From positions 1 to 64,000 of the forward strand of contig VFZE01000008.1 in NCBI GenBank assembly GCA_016871315.1: 64,000 bases of DNA, written 5' to 3'. Shown here piece by piece: positions 16,458 through 27,500 of the stretch. This DNA is from Acidimicrobiia bacterium. GTDB taxonomy: Bacteria > Acidobacteriota > Terriglobia > Bryobacterales > Bryobacteraceae. The translations under genes were made by a program, and so were the position numbers. The first letter of the stretch is position 1. Each line of letters begins with the position of its first letter. Below the pieces are notes generated by a model, which was given only the letters and a program-made list of their open reading frames with translations, was not told the origin of the DNA and did no database searches.

Positions 16458-16482
16458 AGATGAAGAGTCTTTACCCGCCTGC

Positions 16483-16558
<76 letters not shown>

Positions 16559-16607
16559 TTCTTCAACAACTTAGCGATCCCCACTCGAGCCCGTTTCAGC
16601 ACTTTGC

Positions 16608-17878
16608 CTATTTCTTGCCTATTCCATGCATCGGCTGCCCCGGTTGGCCGGCATTGACCGGCTGTTGGTTCTGTGCCGACCGACGACGTCCCTTCTGGGG
16701 CGCGCTGCCGTCGGATGTAGCCGGGTCGGTCGTGGCCGCGGTGCTCGCCAACTCCCCACGCGTCTGCTCCTCGTCGGCTTTCCTCGACGAACCGGCGTCC
16801 TTCTTCAGCTCTCGCTGAATGGCGTCCAGAGCCTTGACCTCGTCAGCAAGGTAACGAGGGCTGAGGTGAGCGTAGCGAAGCGTCATTTTTATGGATGCGT
16901 GGCCCGCAAGCTTTTGGATTGCAGGGAGGGGTACGCCGCGGATCGCGAGCCAGGAGCAGAACGTGTGCCGGAGATCGTGGAACCGGAAGTTCTTGATCTT
17001 CGCGCGATCGACGGCCGCATTGAACGCGTTCTTGATGTCGGTGATGGGTTGGCCCTCGAATTTTCCATCCAGGTGCACGAAGGCGTACGGGTGCGACGAC
17101 GTCTTCAGATGGACTTCGTTGAGCTTCTGAAAGGCAGTGTCATTCAACGGCAAGTTGTGGGGGCGCCCACTCTTCGTGCGGCTCTCGATGCGAATGATCC
17201 GGCGCTTGAAATCGACCTGATCCCAGCGCAGGCCGAGGATGTTCCGACGCCTCAGACCCGTGTTCACATCGATCACGATGATAGGTTCGAGGTACCACGG
17301 GCCGTTCCGGGCCTGTTCCAGTAGCTTCGGGTACTCTGTGTCAGGATCGAGAAACCGGACCCGCTCATTGTCCTCGTGAAAGAGCTTGACCTTCTTCACA
17401 GGATTCGCCTTCGTCAAGCCCTGATGGATGCACCAATTGAAGAACGACTTCGCTACCGCGACGTTCTTGTCCACGGTTGACTTGGCGACCTTGTCTTTCT
17501 CGAGGCGCTGCAACTTCAGACGTTCGATGTCCGCGGCCGTGACGTTCTTCAGCGCGGTTCCCGTACCGAGTGCCTGTTCGAGAACCGTCAGACCGTTCTC
17601 GACGTAGGTTGAGAAGGACCGATGATGCGCCTTGGAGTGCTCCCGGTATTGCTTTAGGGCATCGCCTAACGAGGATCGAGTCGGCTTGGTGACCGCCTCC
17701 CAGGAACCGTCCTCGATTGCCTTCTGATGGGCCGCCCACCAGATCTGTGCGTCCCGCTGACGGCGGAATCGTCGCCGCCCCGCGTCTGGTCTGGGTATAC
17801 GACCTCCGCGACCCATCTCTTGAGCTTCTCGTCCCAGACGGGGCCCTCAGAGTAGTCTTTTTTCGGACTGCGCGCCAT
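16608..17878 (-). CDS. Tyrosine-recombinase integrase, apparently frameshifted near the N-terminus
   Basis: The main frame carries the core-binding and catalytic domains of a phage/island integrase: Arg in NTGLRRRNILGLRWDQV, His/Arg in FHDLRHTFCSWLA, LAGHASIKMT, and the nucleophile in LRYAHLSPRYLA. A charged, low-complexity C-terminal tail follows. The N-terminal arm-binding segment (MARSPKKDYSEGPVW, then KRWVAEVVYPDQTR) lies in another frame starting at 17878. Joining it to GRRRFRRQRDAQIWW needs one extra G in the GGGG run near 17775-17785. The gene is therefore either broken or mis-sequenced there. A shorter in-frame ATG at 17816 exists but would replace the natural N-terminus. Confidence 0.82.
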
Positions 17879-17910
17879 ACAGGCCTCGGTTCATGAGTTA
17901 GCTCGTTTCC

Positions 17911-18156
17911 TCAGTTCGCAGTTGCGCTGGGCCTGGCCACCGCCGTCGCGCCGCTGCCGTTGCGCTCGTCGGTCTTTCCGTGCAGGTTCTGGGTCACGAA
18001 ACGCTCCATATCCTTGCGTCGGAATCGAACGCTTCGTCCGAGCCTCACGTAGGGAATTTTCTTCTGGCAGACCCAATGCCGGATCGTCCAGGGTCCAAGC
18101 CGCAAGTATGCGGCGGTTTCTTCTACCGTCATTAGGACGTTGCTGTCGTCAGGCAT
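17911..18156 (-). CDS. Excisionase-like helix-turn-helix protein
   Basis: The 81-residue protein has a MerR/excisionase-type winged helix: VEETAAYLRLGPWTIRHWV then KIPYVRLGRSVRFRRKDMERFV. It ends in a short disordered tail. Such proteins bend DNA at attachment sites to direct integrase towards excision. It lies 32 nt upstream of the integrase on the same strand, consistent with an int-xis pair. The ATG is supported by an AGGAGGT-type sequence just upstream (minus strand). Confidence 0.78.
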   Translation of the reverse strand: MPDDSNVLMTVEETAAYLRLGPWTIRHWVCQKKIPYVRLGRSVRFRRKDMERFVTQNLHGKTDERNGSGATAVARPSATAN

Positions 18157-18565
18157 ACCTGACCTCCTGTTGGTTCTTTAGCTCCCGTTCGTAAGCGATC
18201 TGGAGCCCGGAGCGTCGCCGCGGGCGTTCACGGAAAGCCGGTCCGACACGTCCGACACCGGAAGTTGCTTGGTGAGACGGGGGAGGCGTTCGCGCATGTT
18301 CTTTTTGTAAGGCTTGATCGGAAATCCGCAAAATGAGTTGATCAAAACGGCAGCCGTCATTGGAGCGACCACGAGTTCGCTGAGTGGAAGTAAATGAAAA
18401 ATCGCGAGTTCGCGTTCGATGGCGGCTTGGCGAGAGCCACCTGATTACGTTGAGAATTTTCGCGACTGCCCGCCGAACCAACTGCAGTCGCTGGAACCCT
18501 TCGGAGCGCCAGCAGCCGTGGCACGGTAGTCCACCCTGAGGAACGCTGACAACTGGCGATGACAC
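18149..18565 (-). CDS. Doubtful open frame upstream of the excisionase gene
   Basis: This 138-codon frame ends with GLQIAYERELKNQQEVRYA, and its stop codon overlaps the first codons of the excisionase-like gene, as coupled genes often do. The upstream two thirds have an arginine/proline-rich composition more like a chance GC-rich frame. A second short frame (18178-18372, minus) covers the same DNA. I do not recognise either. Between 18157 and 18751 I see no other feature except the possible attachment-site copy near 18530. Confidence 0.22.
   Translation of the reverse strand: MSSPVVSVPQGGLPCHGCWRSEGFQRLQLVRRAVAKILNVIRWLSPSRHRTRTRDFSFTSTQRTRGRSNDGCRFDQLILRISDQALQKEHARTPPPSHQATSGVGRVGPAFRERPRRRSGLQIAYERELKNQQEVRYA
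18528..18545 (+). other. Possible attR: partial copy of the tRNA-Asn 3' end
   Basis: GTCCACCCTGAGGA (within 18529-18542) matches GTCCTACCTGAGGA in the tRNA-Asn T arm and acceptor stem at 12 of 14 bases. If it is a diverged att copy, the element would be about 2 kb and contain only the integrase, the excisionase-like gene and little else. The match is short and could be chance. Confidence 0.2.
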
Positions 18566-18751
18566 CGCTGAGGTCGGTCGGACGTGATCTTGTGCAAGCA
18601 GATCAACACCTTACCGGCATAGAATGGAGAATCTTGGCAGGTGTGATCGGCGAAAGCCGATTGCCATCGGCCGGCCCAGTCCTGCGATCACCCAGACCAG
18701 TGATATTGCGGGGTGGCAAGGGTTCTGGTACGTCTGCGGAAGTGAAGAGGA

Positions 18752-18874
18752 ATGGCCGTCGAGTCAGCAGTCCACAACAAGACGCCGCGGGTCGGCATGC
18801 TAGCGAAGGTCCGCAATCGACGGGGCGTGATCGCCTCGGTGGAACCGTTCGATGGCGCTGCCGAGGGGCTGTAG
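18752..18874 (+). pseudogene. N-terminal scrap of a helicase-like protein
   Basis: A 40-codon frame starting ATG and ending TAG reads, from residue 13, PRVGMLAKVRNRRGVIASVE and then PFDGAAEGL. That pattern (short lead, VRNRRGV-I-VEPFD, acidic stretch) resembles the N-terminus of large SNF2-type helicases such as DrmD of DISARM defence systems. The rest of the protein is absent: the next 70 nt lead straight into a transposase remnant. The identification rests on about 25 residues and is tentative. Confidence 0.33.
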
Positions 18875-18943
18875 TCCGCAAAAACGTCGACCGAGCCGAA
18901 ATCGCACACTGGAAAAGTTCGTAACGTGCGATCCTGAGCGCTC

Positions 18944-19460
18944 ATGCTGCATTCAAAGCTCGTCTCCGCCGTCGCCCGCTGTCTGCGAACCGTCATTCGC
19001 GTCTCGCTCGACTTGGCCTGCGCCCCCGTCCTGGCCGTGCGCTCGCATAGTGCCTTGGTCGCTGAGAACCTCTTTGTTCGCAAAACAACTGGCGCTGTTT
19101 CAGGAGTGGAAGACCAAGCCCCACCGCGCTGACGACTCCACCCGCTGGCTGATGGCCACCTTGAGCCGGTTCTTCCCACGGCGCGGTGCGCTGGTGGCTG
19201 TGAAGCCCGAAACGCTGACCCGTTGGCACCGCAAGAGGTTTCGTCTCTTTTGGCGCTGGAAGTCCAACCCCGCGGGAAGACCACCGCTGCCGAAGGACCT
19301 TCGTCGGCTGATCCGCGAGATGGCCGTCGAAAATGCCACCTGGGGCGAGGAACGCATTGCCGACGAACTGCAGCTGAAACTTGGCATCCGGGTTTCGCCG
19401 CGGACCGTGGGGAAGTACCTGCAGGCAAGGCTGCCGGCGAGGTCGGCGCTGACCGCGTAG
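18944..19460 (+). pseudogene. Truncated, frameshifted transposase (IS3/IS481-like N-terminal half)
   Basis: The first frame ends ...SHSALVAENLFVRK and continues in another frame as [16 protein letters not shown]. One A too many in the AAAA run near 19083 explains the shift. The second frame carries the helix-turn-helix and linker of a familiar integrase-core transposase: [17 protein letters not shown], then [17 protein letters not shown] and SPRTVGKYL. The protein stops soon after KYL, so the DDE catalytic domain is missing. No inverted repeats were found at its ends. From 19461 to 19624 nothing further is recognisable except the likely gltX upstream region. Confidence 0.6.
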
Positions 19461-19624
19461 ACCGTATCGTCATCTCGTGGCGCCGATTCGATCAGATCGC
19501 GAACAACCGCAGCCACACTGCGCCCACTCTCGTGGTCCAGCTCCCGCCAGCATTGCCGCGAGGCCAAATCGGTCCCGTTCTTCGGCAACTTCCCTCCACT
19601 ACGCTATCCTTTAAGTTTCTAATC

Positions 19625-21052
19625 ATGACGCGCGTCCGCTTTGCGCCCTCCCCGACTGGCTACCTTCACATCGGGGGCGCCCGAACATTCATCTTCAATT
19701 GGCTCTACGCCCGCCGCCGCGGCGGAACAATGATTCTCCGCATCGACGACACCGACGTCGTGCGCAACACCCAGGCCTCGCTCGACTCCATCTACGAAGG
19801 TCTCCGGTGGCTCGAACTCGGCTGGGACGAATTCTACCGCCAGTCAGAACGCCTCGAGCTGCATCGCAAGGCCGCTTGGGCCATCTTCGAAAAGGGCCAC
19901 GCCTACCGCGACTTCACCCCCGCCTCCGAGGCCGTCGAGAATCCAACGGGACCATGGTTGTTTAATCCGGGCATGCGCGAGCTCACCCGCGCGGAGAGCG
20001 ATCGCCGGGCCGGCGCCGGCGAACCCTTCGTCCTGCGTTTCCGGGTACCGCGCGAGTCGCGGCAAGAGGTCGTTGTCCAGGATCACGTCTACGGGACGGT
20101 GAGCAAGGCAACCGGCGACATCGAGGATTTCGCCCTGCTGCGCTCCAATGGAATGCCTACCTATCACATGGCATCCTGCGCCGACGACGCCGACCTGCGC
20201 ATCACCGAAATCCTGCGCGGCCAGGAACATTTGGCCAACACCTTCAAGCACGTCCTCATCTTCGAATCGCTCGGCGTCGAGACGCCGCGCACCGCCCACC
20301 TGCCGCTGCTCATGGCGCCCGACGGCGCGAAACTCTCCAAGCGCATTCATGGCCCTGTCGTCAGCGTCACCACCTATCGCGACGCCGGCTTCCTGCCCCA
20401 TGCCTTCGTGAATTTCCTCTCCCTGCTCGGCTGGTCGCCGAAAAATGACCGCGAGAAGATGTCGCGCGAGGAACTGGTCGAGCTCTTCTCACTCGATGGC
20501 ATCAACCGCAGCAACGCCATCATCAATTTCACCGCTGAGGAGCCGTTCGATCCCAAAGCCCTCTGGCTGAACGCCGAGCATCTCCGCTCCCTCCATCACG
20601 CTGAACTCTCGCAACGCCTGATGCCCTATGCCGAAAAGGCCGGCTTCGCCGGCGCCACACCGGACAAACTCCGCGCCATCGCTCCGCTGATCCAGGAGCG
20701 CATGCGCCTGCTCGGCGAAGTTGCCACCGTCGCCGATTTCTTCTTTCTCGAGCCGCGCTCCTACGATCCCGGCGAATTGATCCCCCAGAAAGGCGACGCC
20801 GCCATGGCCGCCGGCGCGCTCCGCAAATCCAAGGAAATTCTATCGGACCTGCCCGCCTTCGATCACGCCACCTTGGAATCGGCCCTCCGCGCCGCTGCCG
20901 CGGACGTCAAACTGAAAACCGGACAAATGTTCCAACCCGTCCGCGTCGCCGTCTGCGGGCGCAAGAACGCGCCGCCGCTGTTTGAAACGCTGGAAGCGCT
21001 CGGGCGCGACACCGTCCTTGCCCGCATCGACTTCGCCTTAGGACTCCTGTAA
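19625..21052 (+). CDS. gltX: Glutamyl-tRNA synthetase
   Basis: The 475-residue class I synthetase charges tRNA-Glu. The HIGH signature is [16 protein letters not shown] at the N-terminus, followed by MILRIDDTD. The KMSKS equivalent is GAKLSKRIH near residue 235. The C-terminal anticodon-binding half ends [19 protein letters not shown], the usual family ending. The frame stays open far upstream, but conserved sequence begins at the ATG at 19625. Its TAA overlaps the glnS ATG by 1 nt (TAATG), so the two synthetases are translationally coupled. Confidence 0.95.
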   Translation: MTRVRFAPSPTGYLHIGGARTFIFNWLYARRRGGTMILRIDDTDVVRNTQASLDSIYEGLRWLELGWDEFYRQSERLELHRKAAWAIFEKGHAYRDFTPASEAVENPTGPWLFNPGMRELTRAESDRRAGAGEPFVLRFRVPRESRQEVVVQDHVYGTVSKATGDIEDFALLRSNGMPTYHMASCADDADLRITEILRGQEHLANTFKHVLIFESLGVETPRTAHLPLLMAPDGAKLSKRIHGPVVSVTTYRDAGFLPHAFVNFLSLLGWSPKNDREKMSREELVELFSLDGINRSNAIINFTAEEPFDPKALWLNAEHLRSLHHAELSQRLMPYAEKAGFAGATPDKLRAIAPLIQERMRLLGEVATVADFFFLEPRSYDPGELIPQKGDAAMAAGALRKSKEILSDLPAFDHATLESALRAAAADVKLKTGQMFQPVRVAVCGRKNAPPLFETLEALGRDTVLARIDFALGLL

Positions 21053-22728
21053 TGAACGATACCGATTCACGACCTTCTCATTTCATCCGCGACATCATTC
21101 TCGAAGACAATGCCAGCGGCAAGCATGGCGGCCGCGTCCACACACGCTTTCCTCCCGAACCCAACGGCTATCTCCACGTCGGCCACGCCAAGAGCATCAC
21201 GCTCAACTTCGGGCTCGCCGAGGAATTTGGCGGCAAGTGCAACCTCCGCTTTGACGACACCAACCCCACCAAGGAAGAGACCGAGTACGTCGAGTCGATC
21301 ATTGAAGACGTCCGGTGGCTCGGCGGCGATTTCGGCGGCCGCGTCTTCTACGCATCCGACTATTTTCAACAGCTCTACGATTGGGCCGTCGTGCTCATCA
21401 ACAAGGGTGTAGCCTACGTCTGCGATCTGAGCAGCGACCAGGTTCGCGAAACACGCGGCACCCTCACCGAGCCCGGAAAAAACAGCCCCTACCGCGATCG
21501 CAGCGTCGAGGAGAACCTCGACCTTTTCGCGCGCATGAAAGCCGGTGAATTTCCCGACGGCTCGCGAACCCTGCGCGCCAAAGTCGACATGGCCTCGCCC
21601 AATCTCAACATGCGCGACCCCGTCATGTACCGCATCCTGCACGCCGAGCATCACCGCACCGGCGACCAGTGGTGCATCTATCCCATGTACGACTGGGCCC
21701 ACGGCCAATGCGATTCCATCGAAGGCATTACCCATTCCATTTGCACGCTCGAGTTCGAAGACCATCGCCCGCTTTATGACTGGTATCTTGACCAACTCGG
21801 CGTCTTCCACCCGCAGCAGATCGAATTCGACCGCCTCAACCTCACCTACACTCTGATGAGCAAGCGCAAACTGCTTCAGCTGGTGCAGCAAGGCATCGTC
21901 GATGGCTGGGATGATCCCCGGATCCCCACCCTCAGTGGCATGCGCCGCCGCGGTTATTCGCCCGAAGGTCTGCGCAATTTCGCGCGCAATCTCGGCGTCT
22001 CGAAAACCAACGGAATCACGGAATTCGAGAAACTCGAATACTACGTTCGCGAGGATCTCAACAGGACCGCCCTGCGCGTGATGACCGTCTTGCGCCCGCT
22101 CAAGCTCGTCCTCACCAACTATCCCGAAGGCCAGACCGAAATGCTGGAAGCCGTCAACAACCCCGAGGATGCAAATGCCGGCACGCGCCAGGTCCCCTTC
22201 AGCCGCGAACTCTGGATTGAGCAGGACGACTTCCGCGAGGAGCCGCCCAAAGGCTACCACCGCCTCTATCCCGGCAATGAAGTACGCCTCCGCTACGGTT
22301 ACATCATCAAGTGCCAAAACGCCCTGAAGGACCCGGCAACAGGCCGGATCACCGAAATCCACTGCACCTACGATCCCGACACGCGCAGCGGCCAGCAGAC
22401 GCGCAAAGTGAAGTCAACCATCCACTGGGTCGCCGCCGCCACCGCCATCCCGCTCGAAGTCCGGCTCTACGACAAGCTCTTCACCGTCGAGAATCCCAAT
22501 GACGTGCCCGAGGGCCAGGACTTCACCACCCACATCAACCCGAACTCCCTCGAAACCGTGCCCGCGAAAGCGGAACCATCGCTCGCTAATGCCCAGCCCG
22601 GCAGCCGCTTTCAATTCGAACGGCTCGGCTATTTCTGCGCCGACAAATCCTCAACCGCCGGGCGGCTCCTGTTCAACCGCACCGTGGAGCTGCGCGACAC
22701 TTGGGCAAAGCTCCAAAAGAAATCATAG
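21052..22728 (+). CDS. glnS: Glutaminyl-tRNA synthetase
   Basis: The 558-residue protein has the GlnRS signatures [30 protein letters not shown] and the KMSKS-type LMSKRKL. The two C-terminal beta-barrel domains contain [17 protein letters not shown]. It attaches glutamine directly to tRNA-Gln. GlnRS is patchy among bacteria and is generally considered acquired from eukaryotes. Here it overlaps gltX, so the pair is probably one transcript. Its last 6 nt overlap a minus-strand gene remnant. Confidence 0.96.
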   Translation: MNDTDSRPSHFIRDIILEDNASGKHGGRVHTRFPPEPNGYLHVGHAKSITLNFGLAEEFGGKCNLRFDDTNPTKEETEYVESIIEDVRWLGGDFGGRVFYASDYFQQLYDWAVVLINKGVAYVCDLSSDQVRETRGTLTEPGKNSPYRDRSVEENLDLFARMKAGEFPDGSRTLRAKVDMASPNLNMRDPVMYRILHAEHHRTGDQWCIYPMYDWAHGQCDSIEGITHSICTLEFEDHRPLYDWYLDQLGVFHPQQIEFDRLNLTYTLMSKRKLLQLVQQGIVDGWDDPRIPTLSGMRRRGYSPEGLRNFARNLGVSKTNGITEFEKLEYYVREDLNRTALRVMTVLRPLKLVLTNYPEGQTEMLEAVNNPEDANAGTRQVPFSRELWIEQDDFREEPPKGYHRLYPGNEVRLRYGYIIKCQNALKDPATGRITEIHCTYDPDTRSGQQTRKVKSTIHWVAAATAIPLEVRLYDKLFTVENPNDVPEGQDFTTHINPNSLETVPAKAEPSLANAQPGSRFQFERLGYFCADKSSTAGRLLFNRTVELRDTWAKLQKKS

Positions 22729-22869
22729 GACCTTCAACCGGTACGTCTTCAGCGCGTTCTCCCACGTCAGCTTCCCGAACACCGCGGCCAAACTACTCTG
22801 AATGTGAGATACATGCTGCGCCTGACTGGCATAGCCCTCCGGCGATTGCTTGCGTGAATCCTCGTCGGG
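22723..22869 (-). pseudogene. C-terminal remnant of an unidentified protein
   Basis: Forty-eight codons, opened by an in-frame stop on the upstream side, read like genuine protein: SPEGYASQAQHVSHIQSSL then AAVFGKLTWENALKTYRLK, ending in TGA. No start codon or upstream part remains. It ends a few bases inside the glnS 3' end, as if a complete gene once converged here. The sulfatase gene now ends 36 nt upstream of it. I cannot name the parent family. Confidence 0.35.
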
Positions 22870-22905
22870 TCATCATTGCGGAGCTGGAGGCGCCTTCCTC
22901 GGGCG

Positions 22906-24489
22906 CTACTCAGGCTTGTGCGCGCCACCCCCGCCTGCTTTTTGTCTATCCTGTTCCGGAAGGGAGCGGTTGAACACCGCGCCAAAACCGCTGGTTTGCC
23001 GGTAGACATAACCTTGCCACGGATCGCGTCCTTCGATCCTCGGATCGCCGGTCTGTTTCAATCTTGCCTCCAGCCGCTCGCGGTGCGCGCGCTTGACCTC
23101 CTGAAAGGCGGCTGCACCAGCAAGGTTATTCACCTGGTCCGGATCGGAGGCCAACTCGTACAGTTCCTCGGCCGGACGCTTCCCGAAGCACATCTCGAAT
23201 TGGCGGGGAAATCTTTTCCGATTCCCAGTGTCCAGCAGGAAATCCTTGGTCGGACAGCCGTCCACGTCGCCGTGGAGTGTCTTATTGGAGGAAACGAAAT
23301 CGGGCCCTCCTGTCGGCCAGCGGTCCGGCTCGAAATTGCAGATGTAGAGAAATTGCCGTGTCCGGATGGCCCGCATCGGGTACGTCGCGCCGTCCGGCCT
23401 GCACCAGGTGTGACGCTCCAGGGCCGTGATGACGTAATCAAACTCCGGGATCACCGGCCCCGCTCTGGAGGCGGTAAGCATCGGAAGAAGGCTGCGGCCC
23501 GTGGTCATCTCCTGTTTCGCGATGCCGGCCGCCTCCAAAAAGGTTGGGGCGAAATCGGCGTGGCTGACCATCTCCTCCACAACGCGCCCTCCCGGAACGG
23601 CTGCCGGCCAGCGGATCGCCAGCGGCATGCGCACGCCGCCGTCATAGAGGTTCACCTTGGCCCGCGGGAACGGCATGCCGTTGTCGCTGGTCACCACGAT
23701 CAGCGTGTCATCTAGCTCGCCCGTCTTCTCCAGCCGCGCCATCATCCGGCCCAGATGTGAGTCGAACCACTCGATCTCCTGGTAATAGTCGAGAATGTCG
23801 GCACGGATCTCCGGCGTGTCCGGCCAATACTCCGGCACACGAACCGCCTCCAGCCGCTTTCCGGCCTGCAATCCGGAGTTCTTTCCATAGATCCGATGCG
23901 GCTCGGTTCCGCCATACCAGAAACAGAAGGGCTGGCCGGGGCGGCGGCCGGCGAGAAAATCCTCGAAGTTGCCCGCGTAATCGCGTGTATCGATTCCCGG
24001 CGGCGCCGCCAGAAGGCGGCTGTTATACTCGGCGCCCGTTGGGTTGCGGGTGAGACCGCCGGCGCGCCAGTCTCCAGGTCCCCACCCCTTGCCCGTGTAG
24101 CCCGTATGGTAGCCGGCATCCTCCAGTTGATGCGTGAAGAGAGGATAGCTGGACGGCAGCGTGCCATAGAGCAATCCGCCTTCTCCCACCTCCCACAGTG
24201 GACGCCCTGTCAATACCGTGCTGCGCGATGGCGTGCATGATGGCGCGCAGCAGAACGAATTCCGGAACAGCACCCCCTCGCGCGCGACGCGGTCAAAGGC
24301 CGGCGTCTTCACCACCGGATCACCGTACGCTCCGGCATGCGGCCACGAATGATCATCGGCGATGGCAAACAAGATGTTCGGACTCCTGCGCCGCGGCTGA
24401 CGGCGGCATCCCGCCAACACCACCGCTCCGAGAAACCCGCGCCTGCTCCAGCTGGTTATACCCTCACCGTCCTGGTTCGGTAACCACAT
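22906..24489 (-). CDS. Exported sulfatase
   Basis: The protein of about 527 residues has SRRGFLGAVVLAGC near the N-terminus, a combined twin-arginine and lipobox-like export signal. The sulfatase fold opens with SPNILFAIADDHSW (metal-binding Asp pair). The signature C-T-P-S-R at Cys85-Arg89 (CAPSCTPSRSTVLTGR) supplies the formylglycine, which needs a separate maturase not seen here. Later metal ligands lie in VVTSDNGMPF. The likely role is to remove sulfate from a polysaccharide in the periplasm. A TATAAT at 24502-24507 (minus strand) sits 12 nt before the ATG used here; a GTG at 24498 would be too close to it. Confidence 0.88.
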   Translation of the reverse strand: MWLPNQDGEGITSWSRRGFLGAVVLAGCRRQPRRRSPNILFAIADDHSWPHAGAYGDPVVKTPAFDRVAREGVLFRNSFCCAPSCTPSRSTVLTGRPLWEVGEGGLLYGTLPSSYPLFTHQLEDAGYHTGYTGKGWGPGDWRAGGLTRNPTGAEYNSRLLAAPPGIDTRDYAGNFEDFLAGRRPGQPFCFWYGGTEPHRIYGKNSGLQAGKRLEAVRVPEYWPDTPEIRADILDYYQEIEWFDSHLGRMMARLEKTGELDDTLIVVTSDNGMPFPRAKVNLYDGGVRMPLAIRWPAAVPGGRVVEEMVSHADFAPTFLEAAGIAKQEMTTGRSLLPMLTASRAGPVIPEFDYVITALERHTWCRPDGATYPMRAIRTRQFLYICNFEPDRWPTGGPDFVSSNKTLHGDVDGCPTKDFLLDTGNRKRFPRQFEMCFGKRPAEELYELASDPDQVNNLAGAAAFQEVKRAHRERLEARLKQTGDPRIEGRDPWQGYVYRQTSGFGAVFNRSLPEQDRQKAGGGGAHKPE

Positions 24490-24580
24490 CTCATGCACGT
24501 AATTATATTCGCCCCTCCTGTTGCCCTTGCCACGCCCGAACGGCTAAGATCACATTGTTCCCCAGGGGAGGTCTATAAAC

Positions 24581-27500
24581 ATGTTGAGGAAGTCTCTGTT
24601 CGCCTTCGCTGTCATTCTGCTGCCCGCGGCCGTCCACGCGCAGGTCAAGGTGCTTCGCCACCCCACCTACAGCAAGGGCAGAGTCGCCTTCAGCTACCTT
24701 GGCGACATCTGGAGCGCCAAGGAGAACGGCACCGGTGTCGAACGGCTCACCGTCCACCGCTCGCGCGACATCTATCCGCGCTTTTCCCCCGACGGCGCTT
24801 CCATCGCCTTCAGCTCCAACCGCGACGGCAACTATGACGTCTACGTCATGCCCGCCGCCGGAGGTAAGCCTACGCAGCTCACCTTCCACTCTGCCGACGA
24901 CAACGTCCTCGGCTGGACCCCTGACGGCAAGAAAATCCTCTTCCAAAGTGGCCGTGCCAAGGGAGCCTTCCCCACCGTCGCCACCTTGTTTCTCGTCTCT
25001 GTCGACGGCGGCCTGGAAGAGCCCGTCCCCACCGACTGGGGCTCCGGCGGCAGCTATTCCGCCGATGGCGCGCGCCTCGCCCTCACCCGCCATCCCGCCT
25101 CCTGGTCCCGCAAACATTACCGCGGCAGCTACAACGCCGACCTCTGGCTGATGGACGTCGCCGCCAAAAAATTCACCCGGCTCGGCGACAACGATTACAA
25201 GGGCAACTACCTCTGGCCCATGTACGCCCGGGGCGGGGAAGTCTACTTCGTCTCCGACCGCCTCCCCAATGAGAAGAACATTAAGTTCGGCGGCCCCGAG
25301 GTCATGAAGAGCGTCAACAACATCTGGAAAATCTCCGAGCGCGGCGGCGCCCCCTCACAGGTCACCCGCCACACCAGCGGCAATCTCTTCTTCCCTTCCA
25401 TCTCCGCCGACGGCAAGACCATCGTCTATGAAGAAAACTTCGGCCTCTGGAAACTCGACACCTCCTCCGGCAAGTCCTCCGAAATCCGCATCGAGATCAG
25501 CTCCGACTTAAAGGAAAACGAACTCGAGCTGCGCACCATCCAAAGCGAAGCCGAAGGATATCATCTCTCTCCCTCCACCCGCCGCGCCGCCATCTCCACC
25601 CACGGCGAGATCTTCACCATCGCCACCGAGCGCGGCGAAGTGCAGCGCGTCACCGACTCCTTCTGGCGCGACCAGAACCCCTCCTGGTCCCCCGATGGCA
25701 AATGGATCGCCTTTATCTCGGACCGCTCCGGCCGCGAAGAAGTCTGGATCGCCGATGAGCGCGGCCGCGGCCTCAAACAATTGAGCGATGCCGACTGCAC
25801 CAAGGGTGCTCTTGTCTGGGCGCCCGATTCCAAATCCCTCCTCTGGTCCGGCTCGGACCGCAAGCTGCGCCGCGTTGACATCGGCAACGCCACCACCACC
25901 GAGATCGCCTCGAGCGAGCACGGCCAGATTTCCGGCGTCCAGTTCTCCCCCGACGCCAACTACATCTCCTATTCCAAGCCCGACCGCCTCCTCCGCTCCC
26001 ACGTCCACATCAAGGAACTCGCCACCGGTACCGAACGAATGCTCGAATCCGACCGCTTCCTCACCTCCACCGGAGCCAAGTGGACCCCCGACGGCAAGAA
26101 GCTGCTCGTCATCGGCGGCGTCGGTGCCCCCGCCATGGCCGCTCTCAACCGCACCTCCACGCAGCTCTACAGCATCGCCCTCACTCCCGTAGAAACCCGC
26201 CCCGATTCCCGTGACATCGACACCGAGGAGCAGGCCCAGTCATCCTCCTCCGATGGCGCCCGCCGCGGTCCCGGCGGCCCCGCCGCCCAAGCCCCGAAGG
26301 TCGAAGTCAAGATCGACTGGAACGGCATGGAGCGCCGCTTCCAGCAGATCAGCCGCAGTTCCGATTCCGTCATCGCCATCGTGCCCTCCCCCGACAGCCG
26401 CACCTACGCCTTCGTCACCATCGGCGGCGGCGAGGAAGGTTTCTCCGGCCCCGCCCTCTACATCATCGGCGAGGATGGCTCCAGACTCACCCGCATCTCG
26501 ACCGATGCCGGCCGTGAATCCTCCGAAGGCCCGCGCGGCCGCGGCGGTTTCGGTGGCGGCGGCCTCGATCCGCAATGGTCCCGCGACGGACGCAACATCT
26601 ACTACATGCAGGGCGGCGGCCTCTACTCCGTTGCCGTCCCCGCCGCGCCAGCCGCCGACAGCGGACCTTCCGCCGCATCCACCCCTCGGGGTGGTGGCGG
26701 ACGTTTCCCCGGCGCCCCCGCCGCACCTTCCGCGGCCCCCGCCTCCTCCACTCCCCGCCGTGTCGCCTTCACCATCCGCATGGAGATCGATCATGCCTCC
26801 CAGCGCCGTCAGGTCTTCGAAGAGGCATGGCGCGTCATGAAGTACCGCTTCTACGATCCCGCCATGCACGGCGTCAACTGGGCCGCCATGAAGGACACCT
26901 ACCAGCCTCTGCTCGCCCACGTCGGCGATTCCGATGAACTCCGCTCAGTCATCATGCAGATGATCGGCGAACTCAACGCATCCCACACCGGCGTCACCGG
27001 CCCCGGCGGCCCCGGCGGCGGCGGCGCGCAGACCCGCTATCCCGGCTTCACCCTCGATCCCGACCCTTCCGGCTACTTCCGCGTCGGCCACATCTACAAG
27101 CGCGGTCCCGCCGATCACGACTACGTCAAGATCGAGCCCGGCCACTACATCCTCTCCCTGAACGGCAAGCCCCTCAAGACTACCGAAAACTACTGGCGCC
27201 ACTTCAATCTCCTGACCGGCCGCAAATTCGAGTTCCAGGTCAATTCCAAGCCCCACCAGGAAGGCAGCTGGACCGTCAGTCTCGAACCACTCAGCGGCTC
27301 CGCACACGCCGACCTCGAATACGAGCGCTGGGTCGAAAGCCGCAAGCAGATGGTCGACAAACTCTCCGGCGGCAAGATCGGCTATCTCCACATCCGCGCC
27401 ATGGACTCCCCCTCGCTCCGCCGCTTCCAGCGCGACCTGCTCGACAACCAGTACAAAAAAGCCCTCGTCATCGATCAGCGCTTCAACGGCGGCGGCGGCA

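Noticed and set aside
18688-19473. 261-codon minus-strand frame over the transposase remnant
   Set aside because: Ser/Arg-rich with no motifs, while the opposite strand carries recognisable transposase sequence.
21067-22362. 431-codon minus-strand frame opposite glnS
   Set aside because: Antisense shadow of a highly conserved synthetase; no domain pattern.
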